This document shows, in pieces, positions 34,519-46,500 of a stretch of DNA of 64,000 bases. Made by a program: the position numbers and the translations under genes. The notes beneath the pieces are model-generated. The model was not told where the DNA came from and did not search any database. It saw only the letters and a program-made list of their open reading frames with translations. The DNA lies in contig JALNQF010000093.1 of assembly GCA_028456385.1 (NCBI GenBank), positions 107,196 through 171,195 on the forward strand, written 5' to 3'. The stretch is from Ophiosphaerella korrae. Lineage: Eukaryota; Ascomycota; Dothideomycetes; Pleosporales; Phaeosphaeriaceae. Numbering within the stretch: the first letter of the stretch is position 1; the number at the start of each line of letters is the position of its first letter.

Positions 34519-35850
34519 ATGGCTACTTCCAGCGGAGCCTACAATCCCGCACGGCCAAAGCGGGCCAGCGAACAGTTTACACGAACGCACCATTTGGGCC
34601 CAGACGAGCCCTCGACCAAAAAGCCACGCTTCGACCCGCGCAATCCCTCAACCCTTGCACCTGATGCCGACGATGAAGACGACCCGGCGCTGGAAGCAGA
34701 CGTCATAGGAAAAGGCGCGGGCATCAAGCGCAATGCCGTCAATATTGATGGCTACGACTCCGACAGCTCAACTGAAAACTTCAATGCGCGCGCAGAAACA
34801 CGAAGCAAACATGACAAGCCTGCAAATGGCGATAACGATGACGATGACGATGACGAGGACATGTTTGCAGACGAGAACAAGGACGATCGCCAAGACGAGG
34901 ACTCTGCGCACCACAAGCAGAAGAAGAAGCTTCGCTTTCTTGACAACAACGAGATTGAAGGCCAGGAAGAGAACAGCAAGTCTGGCGGCCGCATAGCTGT
35001 GGATTTTACAAAACGCCCTGACGAGGTTGGTGATGGGATAGAGAGCAGCAGCGAGTCTGGCGATGACGAGGACCGCGACCGAGTTGACTCGGACATTGAC
35101 GACGAGTTAGGAGCAGGTGCTAAGAAGAAGCATGCGCCGAAACTGGATGCATTCAACATGCGTGATGAGCAGGAAGAAGGGCGTTTCGACGAAGCTGGTA
35201 ACTTTGTGCGAAAAGCGTACGATCCTGAAGCTGCGCAGGACTCTTGGTTAGAAGGCATTTCCAAGAAAGACATGCGAAGGGCAAAGGAGGCACACGACAT
35301 GAGAGACGCCGAATACAAGGCACGAGAACGAGCAGAGGACGCCATCATCACTAGTGATGTTTTATCAAGTCTCATTGCCCAGCTTGAGGTGGGAGAGACT
35401 CCTATGGAGGCGCTTGTTCGATATGGCAAAAACGCACCAAAGAAGCCTACTAAGTCTTGGAACAAGAGAAAGACCAATCGAGCCATGGACATCGACACAG
35501 AGCCAGCACACGATGCCGCGGCCATCAGAGCCAAAGAAGCAATCGAGACTATAACTGAATGTGCTAGCCGGCTATCAGACCGAGGCGTAGAAGACATTTA
35601 CGAAAACACTCGCGAAATGATTATGCGACAGTACAAACGTGAGACGGGAGAGGACTGGAAGAAGCCGCCTTCGGAAGCGGCACGGTGGGAATTTCACTGG
35701 CTCACTGCACCGGAAGGAGATATCAATGGTCCTTACGACCAGGCAACCATGGAGGCGTGGGAGCAAGCAGGGCAGTTCACGGCCGGTGCCGAGTTTCGAC
35801 GTGTTGGTGACAGCGAGTGGTCGCGCCTCTTAGATTTCGACGATGATTGA
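34519..35850 (+). CDS. lin1: GYF-domain protein of the Lin1 / CD2BP2 (U5-52K) family
   Basis: Intron-less, 443 residues from ATG 34519 (GCCATGG context). It opens with PKRASEQFTRTHHLGPDE and then has long acidic Asp/Glu tracts. The family motif DAFNMRDEQEEGRFDEAGNFV lies in the middle, followed by DSWLEGISKKDMRRA. The GYF domain starts at about residue 388 (WEFHWL, then GDINGPYDQATMEAWEQAGQF). CD2BP2/Lin1 proteins associate with the U5 snRNP, binding Prp6-type proteins through the GYF domain and Prp8-side partners elsewhere. A possible upstream open frame starts at 34385 in another frame and overlaps the start. Confidence 0.9.
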   Translation: MATSSGAYNPARPKRASEQFTRTHHLGPDEPSTKKPRFDPRNPSTLAPDADDEDDPALEADVIGKGAGIKRNAVNIDGYDSDSSTENFNARAETRSKHDKPANGDNDDDDDDEDMFADENKDDRQDEDSAHHKQKKKLRFLDNNEIEGQEENSKSGGRIAVDFTKRPDEVGDGIESSSESGDDEDRDRVDSDIDDELGAGAKKKHAPKLDAFNMRDEQEEGRFDEAGNFVRKAYDPEAAQDSWLEGISKKDMRRAKEAHDMRDAEYKARERAEDAIITSDVLSSLIAQLEVGETPMEALVRYGKNAPKKPTKSWNKRKTNRAMDIDTEPAHDAAAIRAKEAIETITECASRLSDRGVEDIYENTREMIMRQYKRETGEDWKKPPSEAARWEFHWLTAPEGDINGPYDQATMEAWEQAGQFTAGAEFRRVGDSEWSRLLDFDDD

Positions 35851-37212
35851 ACAAGCATGTCGTGGAAGGCAACAGTTGTCTGGTGTACGCTCGACTGAAT
35901 AGGTATGCAACTGAAGGCCGCATCACATGACTTTATTTTCATGCGGGTAAGCGACCATGATAACGGCTACTGGTGTTGTCAGCCAGTCGGAGGGGAGCAA
36001 CAAGCGGGAAGCCGTGGTGATGGGTCGCAGCGGCTGCATTGACAGCTCCTTGCCGGGTGATAAGATGGAATGGAAAGTGTATCAAGCGGTGCAACCAGGC
36101 GATGCCTGCGGTGACGCGTCCCGTGTGCTTGTCGGATGTTGGCTGCAGATGGAAGGAGTTGCATGCCGACTCTTGACGGTTTGCAGACGGAGAAATGTGT
36201 GGCCCGGAAGCAGGCTGGCTTTGGGCCGATTCTTTGTCTCTGCATGCATGAGCCGGTTGTGGCGAGGCGGGAGGCAATGCGGCAGACGGGGCAGCTGATG
36301 CCATGGCACCGTGTTCTCGTGAGTCGAGCTAGCAGAGTGTCTCGCTGCAACGCACCAGATGCGACGCTCTGTGTGCACACAGGCGTATGTACTCGGATGG
36401 ATAAGTACTATGAGGTAGGGGCAGAGCAGGCTGCCAAAAGCAAACAACTTGCTTGGCCTTGCACGGAGGCAGCGGGCAACGCGTGATTGGCAGCGGTGCT
36501 AGTCCAGGTCGCGCGCTACGGGCCGGAGCCGTCAGTTCCATTCCAGAAGAACTGTGTGGACAGCCAGCTTTTGGGCGGCATCGGTGTGTGGGCTGCTGTG
36601 ACGAGCCCGGGCGATGCGAACCGGATGACGACTGGCGCAGCAAGTGGCACACAAAACATGGTCGCTCGAGGCGTTTATTGGAGAGCGGGTTGGGCGGCCA
36701 ATGGAGCTGCCCCTCGTTGACTGCCGCCTGTGACCGTCCGGAGTGAAACCTCTGGCAGCGTGACTCAGCTCGCCCAGCTCGCCCATCCGCGTGCTGACGC
36801 TGGACTGTCGCTCACCTGTGAGTAGAAAGCAGCCTAGAGGCCAGATTCTGATACCTGTCGTCCATCCATCCCATCTGCCTCTCCGTCCTGTTGCCACTGC
36901 AGCTGGTGTCCTCCCTCTGGCGTCTAGTGCTGCTCCTTTGAGCAACAAGCTCGGCCGCCCCTGGCTAGTATTTTGCCAGCCAACCCATCCATCCGCGCGC
37001 TCTTGCGAGCTTCATTTCCCCCCCCCCTTTTCGCCTTGCCCTTCTCCCTGCTCGCAGCCTGGCCTTGTTGCAGCACGCTTTTCTCGCGCTGCGTCTTTTC
37101 CCGCGTGGCCTCGCCTTGGCGTTCATGTATCCGTACTAAACCTCCGCAGCCCTGACTTGGTCCTAGTTTTCTCGCTCGCTGGCTCTTCCTTCCTCCCAAC
37201 ACACCACCCACC
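35851..37212. other. Long GC-rich region upstream of the RRM-R3H gene
   Basis: About 1.36 kb of GC-rich DNA with many overlapping spurious frames on both strands and several ATGs. The last 400 bp are C/T-rich (CCTTGCCCTTCTCCCTGC around 37035) and read like a transcribed leader. No protein-like frame is conserved in phase or composition. I take it as promoter and a long 5' untranslated region. Confidence 0.5.
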
Positions 37213-39101
37213 ATGTACTCTGCCTACGACCAGTCGTCGTCGCGGTCGCCTGGCTCGCACCGCAACCAGCCCCAGAACGGCACCCTGCACCGCATGCCTT
37301 CGCGCCAGTTTGACGCCTACTCGCCGCTGCCCCAACCTGCCAACCCCTACGCCTCGGACGACCACCCCAGAAGCTATGAGCAGCCTCGCAACTACGACCG
37401 CCTGAACGCCACCATCCACGGCGGTGGTGTCGCGGGCTACGGCTACGATATGGGTGCCCCTGCCGCCTGGAACACAACTGCCTTTTCGCAAAACGGCCTG
37501 GGGTCGCTGGGAGGCGCTGCCGCTGCCCGCATCAAGTCCCAGCAAAGGGGAGGACGCAGCGCCCTACCTTCGGTAAGATGCCCTTTGGTGCCTGCTACAC
37601 CCACTGCCTGTCTGGACGCTGACACGTGCTTTCATAGGGATGGATGGAGCAGCCCCCTCCTGGCCTACCCAGTTTTTCCATCCCCAGCCTCAACAATGGG
37701 AACAACGCCATGCACAGCGCCAGCTACGGCCAGGACATGGACGAAGAGCTCATCCCCACCGCCATCGTCATCAAAAACATCCCCTTTGCCGTCAAGAAGG
37801 AGCAGCTGGTCCAGCTCATGACTGATCTGCGCCTGCCCTTGCCCTATGCCTTCAACTACCATTTCGATAATGGCGTGTTCCGAGGCCTCGCCTTCGCAAA
37901 CTTCACCACTGCCGAAGAGACGGCAGCCGTCATCGAGTCGATGAACCACTTCGAGTTGAACGGCAGAAAACTTCGTGTCGAGTACAAGAAGATGCTGCCC
38001 CTGGCCGAACGCGAACGAATCGAGCGCGAAAAGCGTGAGCGCCGCGGACAGCTCGAAGAACAGCACCGCCCCCTTGGTGGTGGTAACCTCCAATCACAGC
38101 CTTCTTTTGGCTCTCTTGCTTCTCACATACCCGCTTCTTCGCCCTCCCCCGTATCGGGGATGCGAGGGGCACCGAAGATTGGTATGTTGACTGAGCCTTT
38201 TCCACTGTCTTCTTACTCACAGCTTCTAGACGTCGATCTGAATGACCCACAAGTCTTGCAGTTTTACTCTCAGCTTCTGCTTTTTAAAGAGTCGCCCGAG
38301 CGCGATAGTATGACTTTCCCTCCCAACCTGGCGCCTCCTCAACGTCGAATAATCCATACCCTGGCCCACCAACTTGCTCTCGCCCATGTGTCTAAGGGAA
38401 CTGGCGAGCAGCGACAGGTTCACATTTTCAAGGTCCACGATAACCAAGGGCTGAGCCCGCCTATGCCGCAGATGCCTATTAACCATGCAACTGAACAGCC
38501 CCGACGTGGTCTCAACCGCGCTGCAACCACTGACTTCAGCGATGTCCGTGCTGAAGGCGGCTTCTACAGTGCGTTTGGCCGCCAAACCTCCGGTCTCCTT
38601 GGCTTCCCTGACTCCCCTGGCGGCCTCAACGCGGTGCCTAATCTGCGCGGTGCCAAGTCATACGCTGATCTTAGGTCCTACACACCTTCTCCAGCACCCT
38701 CAACTGCAAGCCATCCTATCGGTCGCCCTGGTGGCGTTTCGTTGGAGGGTCTTGGCTTTAGTGGCACCTCAACGAACCCCAATGGCACCCCCACAACCGG
38801 TTCCATGGCACAGCGCAATGAAGAAATGCTGGAACGCGAGATGGGACGCATGCAACTCGGCTCAGGTTTTGGCCAAAGCAGTAGTCCTCGTGCATTGCGA
38901 CAAATGACCTCTTGGGAGAACCCTGGCCCCATTGGTGGCCACCGCTCGTTCAGCAGTGCTTACGATGATCGTCCATCGAGGCAGCCTCGAGGACCACTTC
39001 CAGAACGAGGACAAGGTTTTGGCCGCCCCCGGGGCCACCAAAACCGTGGCAGCGATGAACTTTCATCGCAATCCAATGTCGAAATCCTTGTGAACCAATG
39101 A
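37213..39101 (+). CDS. RRM and R3H domain RNA-binding protein (Pin4/Cip1-like)
   Basis: Exons 37213-37572 and 37638-39101, intron 37573-37637 (65 bp, phase 0). A second intron is likely at 38182-38229 (48 bp, GTATGT donor, TTCTAG acceptor), joining APKI to DVDLNDPQ; being a multiple of three, it leaves the frame open if retained. The length is 591 residues spliced, 607 unspliced. The RRM runs over about residues 160-240 (AIVIKNIPFAVKKEQL, RGLAFANF, LNGRKLRVEYKK). The R3H-type domain follows (VLQFYSQLLLFKE, FPPNLAPPQRRIIHTLAHQL). Tails are Ser/Pro/Gly-rich with RG motifs. Yeast Pin4 and fission-yeast Cip1/Cip2 act in mRNA control and checkpoint or stress responses. The exact orthologue name is uncertain. 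Confidence 0.9.
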
Positions 39102-40692
39102 GCATAATTGATGGTCCGACGCACTTACCGTACTGCCATTCATATCAAACGACACGTGCGAATTATTGCTCCTGACGAAGAATGATGACGTTTACGGCCT
39201 TTGTAGTCGGGCCTCAACACAGGATTGACTTTACGATGCATACGAAGAATGATGCTACGACGGTAGAGACTACACATCCAGATGGGGCACGCGCCTCCCA
39301 ATCTCGCATATTTGATTTGGTTACTGAAAAGCATTTATGAACATATCGAATACCTTGGTTTGATCCACTTACTTTTTACGGTTCTCTTTTTGCCCTTTGG
39401 GTTGTACTTGTTTCTTGGGGGATGTTGCACTCGCCTATATCTTGCATCGGCTTGGACAGTTTGTTTGTTTTTGTTTTCCCTCACGAGCCGTGGGACAATG
39501 TGCGCTCACCAACGTTCAGCTCTGTTGAGCAACGACCTCAGATTGACACAAGTCGCAAAGTGTAGACTGCACACACATGGTTGGGATAAATTGCAGTTCC
39601 CCACGATGACGACACTGGCTTGACTCCTCCATGACTTGAGCGTTTCATGCCTTGGACGTGTAGTCTAGCCACACCACCGGAACCACATGGTCCGTTGCTC
39701 CTATATGATACTGCGCGTTTGATTCTACTATCCAGAGCTTGTTTGCTCTTCTCGCGTTCTTGTTACATTCTATATCTTGCGTTGAGCTTGATTTGTCTGA
39801 TAAAATGTTGAATGGGAAGTGGTTGGGATAGGTTCAGGGCTGTTTCGTTGCCAGTATATGTATTGTAATATGCCCCTAATATATGATGTACCATTTGGTA
39901 TCATTTCAATTAGATATTCAGCTCTAGATAACGAGTTCTAGATAAACATGTCTGTAAGGTGACTACTTGAGACTGTTCCTGCATCTGGAACGCCAGAGTG
40001 ATCAACTGGAGAGGCTGAGTCAAACGATATAGGAATGGCGTATGCAGGGTTGCCCACGAGTCATGTCAGCTCGGGCTCGGGACGCTAAGCGGTCGGCTCA
40101 ACTGCGGGACGATGCGGTTCACAACTTCATAGAGATGCTTTATCAACTTCACCACATCCAACCATTCTACCTCCTTTGGACTTCTCGACAGCCCCATGCG
40201 CCTTGCCTATCTCCTTGCTCTCATTTGGCCAAGTCGTTCGGCTAACCTTCGACATTGAAGCTCACGTCCATCACTCGCATTGCCGTATCTTACCAGCCTC
40301 CGTCTACAATACCTCAATTCGCAGCTCGGTTACAAAGAAATAGTACTACCACGTACTTTTTCGGGATATATCTCAAACATAATTAATCTCACGCCTGCAA
40401 CTGTTGGACCAATCTGCGAAACGGGCCAGCAACTGCTTGCAAACAATCGCGGCGCGGTAACACCTAGGCTACGAAAGCGCAATATCCGACTGAACGACCC
40501 GCGACACGTACATTCTACGTCACAGAATCCGGTGGCCTCGGAGATCTCACTCGGTTCGGATCGCCTGATTAAATTAGAAAGGGAGGCAGAACCTATAAGG
40601 CTGAGGTAGTTGGGTTTGCACCAGCGGAGAAGCAAAGGTCTGAGCTGAGCTTCCTGGACCCGAACACGCGCATTTACGGCCACTTACGAAAT
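39102..40692. other. Intergenic, presumed hsf1 promoter and leader
   Basis: About 1.59 kb. The first 800 bp look like the 3' end and AT-leaning spacer. The 40.0-40.69 kb stretch is more GC-rich with short frames but no recognisable product. The NGAAN triplets present are too scattered to call a heat-shock element with confidence. Confidence 0.5.
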
Positions 40693-42967
40693 ATGTCGTC
40701 TCGCAAGCGGCGCGCTCCTGGCGCATCTCCACAGGCACCGATGCAGGGCTTTCAACAGGACACAAGCCTGCCGGCCGACCAGTACATGGACTGGAATGAC
40801 CACACTATCAACACAGATATAAGCGCCTTCAATGACCCCACATTGTTCGACTACGGCAATAGTCCGATTGCGGGGCATAACCGAGTGGTTTCGTTGGACG
40901 GCCTGGACAATAGCACAGACATGAACTCGGGACAGTTGATCAGGCGGAATCAGAACCAGCAACTTGCACCAAGGCGGGGGCAATGGGATGGCTACCCTAG
41001 CCCAACTCAGCAGCAGTGGGAAACTGTAGACGATGAAGAAGAGCTGGAACAGAAAGCCGCGCTTGCAAAGAAGGATGCGCAGACTAAAAGGAAACAGATA
41101 CCGCCTTTCGTACAGAAGCTGAGCAGGTGAGTCATTTTAGTCGACATATTTGGCTTTTTTATTGACGAATTGTTCCAGTTTCCTAGACAACAACAAGAAT
41201 GAGAACCTCATTCGTTGGTCTGATGACGGCAATTCCTTCATTGTACTTGATGAGGACGAATTTGCGCGAACGTTGATTCCTGAGCTTTTCAAGCATAACA
41301 ATTACGCATCCTTTGTGCGACAGCTAAATATGTATGGCTTTCACAAGAAGGTTGGTTTGTCAGACAATAGTATGAAAGCGAGCGAGACCAAAGCGAAAGC
41401 CCCGAGCGAATACTTCAACAAGTACTTCAAGCGCGGCCGTCCTGAGCTGTTATGGTTGATTCAAAAGCCAAAGAATCCTCCAGCTGGACCTAAACGTAAG
41501 CGAGAGGAAGACGGCAAGGGCGACAGTGATGATGAGCGCAAATATGTGCAAGATACCGGAGGTGGTGGAGGTTATGTTGAGGAGCTTGCGGTGCGGAACA
41601 GCGACCAAGTGGCCATGATTCCACGATCCGAGTACAACAGCTTGCGTGTTGAAGTCCGGCAACTACAAGATCAACAGAAGCTCATATCTTCTGTCCTCAA
41701 TCAGATTAAACGTCAGAACGAGGAGCTCTACTCAAGAGCAACATCCTTTCAGACGCTACATGATCGCCACGAGAACTCAATCAACGCTATCCTAACATTT
41801 TTGGCTACGTTCTACAACAGGAGTTTGGAAGGCAACGCAGGTAGTCTGAACCTGGCTGACATGTTCTCCAACACGCGCCAACAATCCCATGGTAATGTGG
41901 TGGATGTAGGCGACTTTTCAACAGCTGACATGGCTATGAATAAATCATCTGCGTTGCAGCGAACCAAGCGACCACTTGCACTTCTTCCTGCCCCGCCTGC
42001 AGGCCAACCTGATCTGCTCTCATCAGCAGGCGGTCGTGCGACAACAATGAGCCCCTCTGTAAGGCCATCAGCTAGCCCTATGCCAAAATCAGGAAGACAG
42101 CCAGCAGTGATGAAGCCTTCAATCGCACAGAACCGCCTACAATCTACCGACACAACTGGCCGAGGCTCATCACTCTCTATACCCCCTAAGGTTGATTCAC
42201 CACTTCCCGAGAACGATGCCATCATGTCAGCCATCCAGAATGCCAATGCCTCCGCAGGAACGAGTCAAGCACCTCAGTTTGATTTCCCCGCCGCCCTCTC
42301 CAATTACCAAACACAGAATGGAAACGTCCCACTCACACCCCAAGAACGCGATAACGTCCTCTCCATGATGGCAGGAGACACATCAGCATCCACTACCAAC
42401 AACGCTCTCACCAACCCAGATCCCCCAGAAGTGCAGCGTCTTATGAACGATCTCAACCATTACCAAGCAACACAAAAACAACTCGAGATGCTCCAGCAAA
42501 TGTCAGATCAGCAAAACTCACGCGTACAAAGCCTACAGGAACGTCTCCAACCACTCAGCCCAAGTGGGCAAATCCCTGGTCTATCAGAAAATGAATACTT
42601 TGGAAACACCGCCGGCCTCGGAGATCCTAGCCAGTACGACCTCGACCTCGATTCCTTCGTTCAAGACCAGGATTTCTTCCCAAACGATACGCACACCAAT
42701 CTCAGCAGCAACGATGCAAGCGGGCTACACGATTTCAACTTTGATAGTGTGACGCCGGGCTTGAATGGCGGAGCTTTCGACGGCTCAAGCGGTGCCGATG
42801 TATTTGGGTTTCAAGCGGGTATGCCCCACGACGACACTGCGCACCTCGCTGTTGACGACGAGGACAGAGTCGAAAGCGTGAGTTCCAACGCCCCAAGCCC
42901 CGTAGCCACAGTCGAGGAAGTTGAAGACGAGACCCGCAAGCGCAGCCCTAAGCGACGCAAGATGTAA
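40693..42967 (+). CDS. hsf1: Heat shock transcription factor Hsf1
   Basis: Exons 40693-41126 and 41179-42967, intron 41127-41178 (52 bp) inside the DNA-binding domain, 740 residues. The HSF domain (about residues 138-240) reads PPFVQKLSR-SFLDNN, LIRWSDDGNSFIVLDEDEFA, FKHNNYASFVRQLNMYGFHK and a wing followed by YFNKYFKRGRPELLWLIQ. A basic stretch (PKRKREED) and a heptad coiled coil (about 310-365) fit the trimerisation region. The C-terminus is Gln/Asn/Asp-rich, with a basic end KRSPKRRKM likely for nuclear import. Hsf1 trimers bind heat-shock elements and drive chaperone genes. A Skn7 identity is less likely because no response-regulator receiver domain is present. Confidence 0.93.
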
Positions 42968-43567
42968 ACCACTCAACCCTCCCCCCAACCAATCCAACTC
43001 GCAATCACCGTTCGCACCAAAAATCTCCCACCCCGTAAACCCTGGCCTCGATGGTGAATCGCGGAACGCTTGGTCTTCTTGCTGCGTTGCCCAGAACCCC
43101 AGGGCTCTCCCTTGGTTGCGCTCGAGCTTGGCTTTCTACACTTTAATTAGATACCCATTTTTTTTCTCTTTCTCCTCGCTCTTCTGATCGGTTAGGATTT
43201 GTGCAATTTTGCTTGTGCAGTGGATGGGATGGGGGTAGAATGAATATGTACATTTGCCTGGCGTTCTTGGAACGTCGATGATGATGGCTTGTTTGCTGGG
43301 TGTTCTGGTGATACATGGTGATGTGGTGGGTTGTGATGTTTTGTGAAGTACATGAATGGGACGGAAGCGTGGCAATGGGGGTGTGTGTTGTGTTTGTTTC
43401 TTTTGAAGGGCTGGTATGCCTGCAAGACGAACAATGAGAGTCGCCTTAATTCATGTTCTAACACTTTCTCAATGGGTATATATCGACATACATACACGGC
43501 CATACACATATCCACAACCAATCAACCCCCGGTACAACCCACACATTTGTCTGTGTCCAGATTCGCC
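42968..43567. other. Convergent intergenic, no gene seen
   Basis: 600 bp between hsf1 and the P5 ATPase gene, tail to tail. It contains GT-rich and T-rich stretches (43155-43175) consistent with 3' ends. No gene seen. Confidence 0.55.
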
Positions 43568-46500
43568 TCACATCCTCATCCCTTCAATAATAATCTTGTA
43601 CGCCTTCCTTTCCTTCCCCCACCCCGGATTCACCTTAACCTTAAACACGCCAATCCACTTCGCCAGTCCCGGAAACACATACCGCTCCGCCACATACGCC
43701 GCCGCGAAATTCCCCAGCCCAAGCCCCAGCACAAACAATTTGAAGCGTGTGTCCAAAAACGTGAGTTCCATGTTGCGCATGACGAACGCACTCGGGCCGA
43801 ACAGCATGTACGCGGAAATGGCGAGGGTGACGAAGATGGTGATGATGAAAGGGAGGTTGCGGGACATGGGTTCGCGGTAGGGTTTGCCGACGGAAAGGAC
43901 GACGGCGGAGAGGATGTATTGGAAACAAGAGAGGAGGAACAATGCCGTGTTTTGGCTGTTGAGCGAGTTGGAGTGGTCTTTGTCGATGATGGGAGGCTGG
44001 TACCATGGTTGTTGTTGGACGGCGCGAAAGACGAGGGCTTGAGTCGTGATACAGAATGCCATTTGGCCGAGGAGCGGCGTGAGCACTTTGCGGCTGACGA
44101 GGTTTGCGGTTGGCCGTTTGCGGGATAGGGTGGGGTAGGCGCCGCTCCATCCCATGAAGATGGCGATAGGGAGAATGAGGAGGAGGTCGATGAAGAGGAA
44201 TTGGAAATCGCCTAGGTTGCTGGCGGATGCGTAGAGAAAGCTAACGGAGCAGAATTGGATAGCTGAGTAGAGAGACATGTACTTGAAGCAGGAGAAGCTC
44301 GTTACGAGGGCGGCACGCCCTTCTTTGATGACTTCTGGCACGCAGGATATGTCGAAGTTTCGTGATGTGAAGGGAGCTGCGACGGAGGCTTCGGCTTCTG
44401 ATAGGGAAATACCAACGTCGGCGGCTTTCAGTGCGCCGCAGTCATTTGCGCCGTCGCCGCAGAAACCAACGCAGTATGATATCGATTGCAGCTTCTCAAC
44501 GAGTTCGTGCTTTTCGTCAGGAGACATGCGCGCAAATACTTGGCCGCAGACGAGCATCTCGCGCAGTAAGGATTCGGACGCATAGTCGATGATCCATCGG
44601 AACACGTCGCCACTCACCGCGAGGCTATAGTTGCGGAGATTGGAAATGTCATAGGGGAGAGAGACATCTGCTTCTGGAGGTGGTGGAAGTGGTTTTAAGC
44701 TATTTTCGTCAAGCTTGAAAACTGGGTCATCGACGGATTCCCACGCCAGGCGCGACAGTGCGGTACGGGAGTCGCCCTCGACGAAATGAGGAACGAAGCA
44801 GTGTGCTGTCTTATTAATCAAGCTACACTCCCGAGCGACACTGATAGCGGTAAGAATGTTATCGCCTGTGCACATGACTTTGCGGATATTAGCGCGTTCA
44901 AGCTCTTCGATGACAGGAGCTGTGCTGGGTTTTAATTTGTTCTCAAAGATGATGAAGCCGACAAATTCAAGCTGGCCCTCAGCTTCTTCGCGCTTCATCT
45001 TTTGTACTTTAAGCCAGTTGAGCTTAGCGATGGTCTTGGTTGCACATGCGATGACACGGAAGCCGCGGTGCGTGTAAAATGCCAACAACTCTTCGTAGTC
45101 CGTGGGGAAGGTATCTGGACGGCAGATGTCCTTCATCACTTCCGGTGCACCCTTGACGTAGATTGAACCACTCTTTGATCCGAATTGGCGAACAATGACA
45201 CTTGCTCGTCTGAGTTGTGAGACAAACTCAAATGACTTCAAGACGCCCAGCTCAATAGGCTTCCGGCTTGATTCATCCTCGTTATCGTCCAGATCGAACT
45301 CCCGTCCCGGAGGCGGCCTTGCGACAGATGGGGAAAGCTTCTGCTCAGGGTCATCCTCGTTGCTCCCAGCCCTTTGCTCTCCTTCATCGTAACTCCAACT
45401 AGTGAAGTCAAACATCTTGACATCTAGTGGGTCTCCCACCAACTCGTCATCAATTTTGCGCAGTGAGTGACAAGTAGCCATGGTGTATAGGATCGCTTTA
45501 TGCGTTGCGTACTCCACCGTTGGATCGCGGTCGTGTCGCGAGCTCGGGAGGATATCGAATGAGTCAGCGAGAAGTTCGCTGAACCTCTTTCTCGGACGAT
45601 CCACTACTCGAACGCCCAATACGTCTAGACCTTCTTCGGTCAGCGTACCTGTCTTGTCAAAGCAGACGACGTCAAGCTTTCCACCAACATTGACACGTTG
45701 GGGGCTTATGCAAAAAATTTGTTTCTGTTTGAGTCGAGATAAAGCAAAGCTCGTTCCAATGGTGAGCGTTGCCGGGAGCGCTGGAGGTACAACAATAGTA
45801 ATCAAGTCAAGGGCGCGGACTACAATCAAGTGCCATGCTAGGCCCAGATGAACAAAGTTGATAAAGGATGCGACAAAACCAATCATAGCAATGAAGGCCA
45901 TGACAGATATGTATCGGAATGAGTCGCGGTAAAATTTGAAGCCTGATGGCTTTGGGAAGAGCATCGAGCGTACCAGCGCGCCCTTTGTGGTGTTGAAGCC
46001 AGTCCGCACTACCATTGCAAGTGCAGCGGCTTCGTCGTCAACATGGTCGTCGTGTGGTCTACGTGCGCGAATGATCTTAGTGCCACTAAATAGCATGTGC
46101 CGAGCGACTTCGGGGTGGACAGCCGAAGCACTTAGATCAAGATGATCTAATGATGCGTTTGTGACTGGAATTTTTGATACCGGAATAGACTCGCCAGTCA
46201 ACATACTTTCATTGACAATACAGTCCCCAGAGAGTAGTAGACTGTCGCAAGGAAACTGCGTAAGCGCTGGATCAGTGACCTCATAAACATCTCCCGGGAC
46301 CAGTTCTGATGAGTCAACATGGGTCCAGAAGCCGCTTCGCAACACTCGCATTTCGCACTCAAAGCGCGACACTTCTTTCAACCGCTTCATTGTCGCCTTA
46401 GTCTCGACAAGGGTAGTGACGATACTGACAGCAGAGATGATAAGAATGGCACAAGCATAGTAGTAATACTCGTCCATAGACCAGAGAATCAGACTAGCGA

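Noticed and set aside
34752..35597. 281-codon minus-strand Ser-rich frame
   Set aside because: It is the antisense of the Asp/Glu-rich lin1 coding region, where GAC/GAG-type codons leave the other strand free of stops.
35957..37155. Many overlapping frames on both strands upstream of the RRM-R3H gene
   Set aside because: GC-rich composition keeps frames open; none shows motifs, good starts with introns, or consistent codon pattern.
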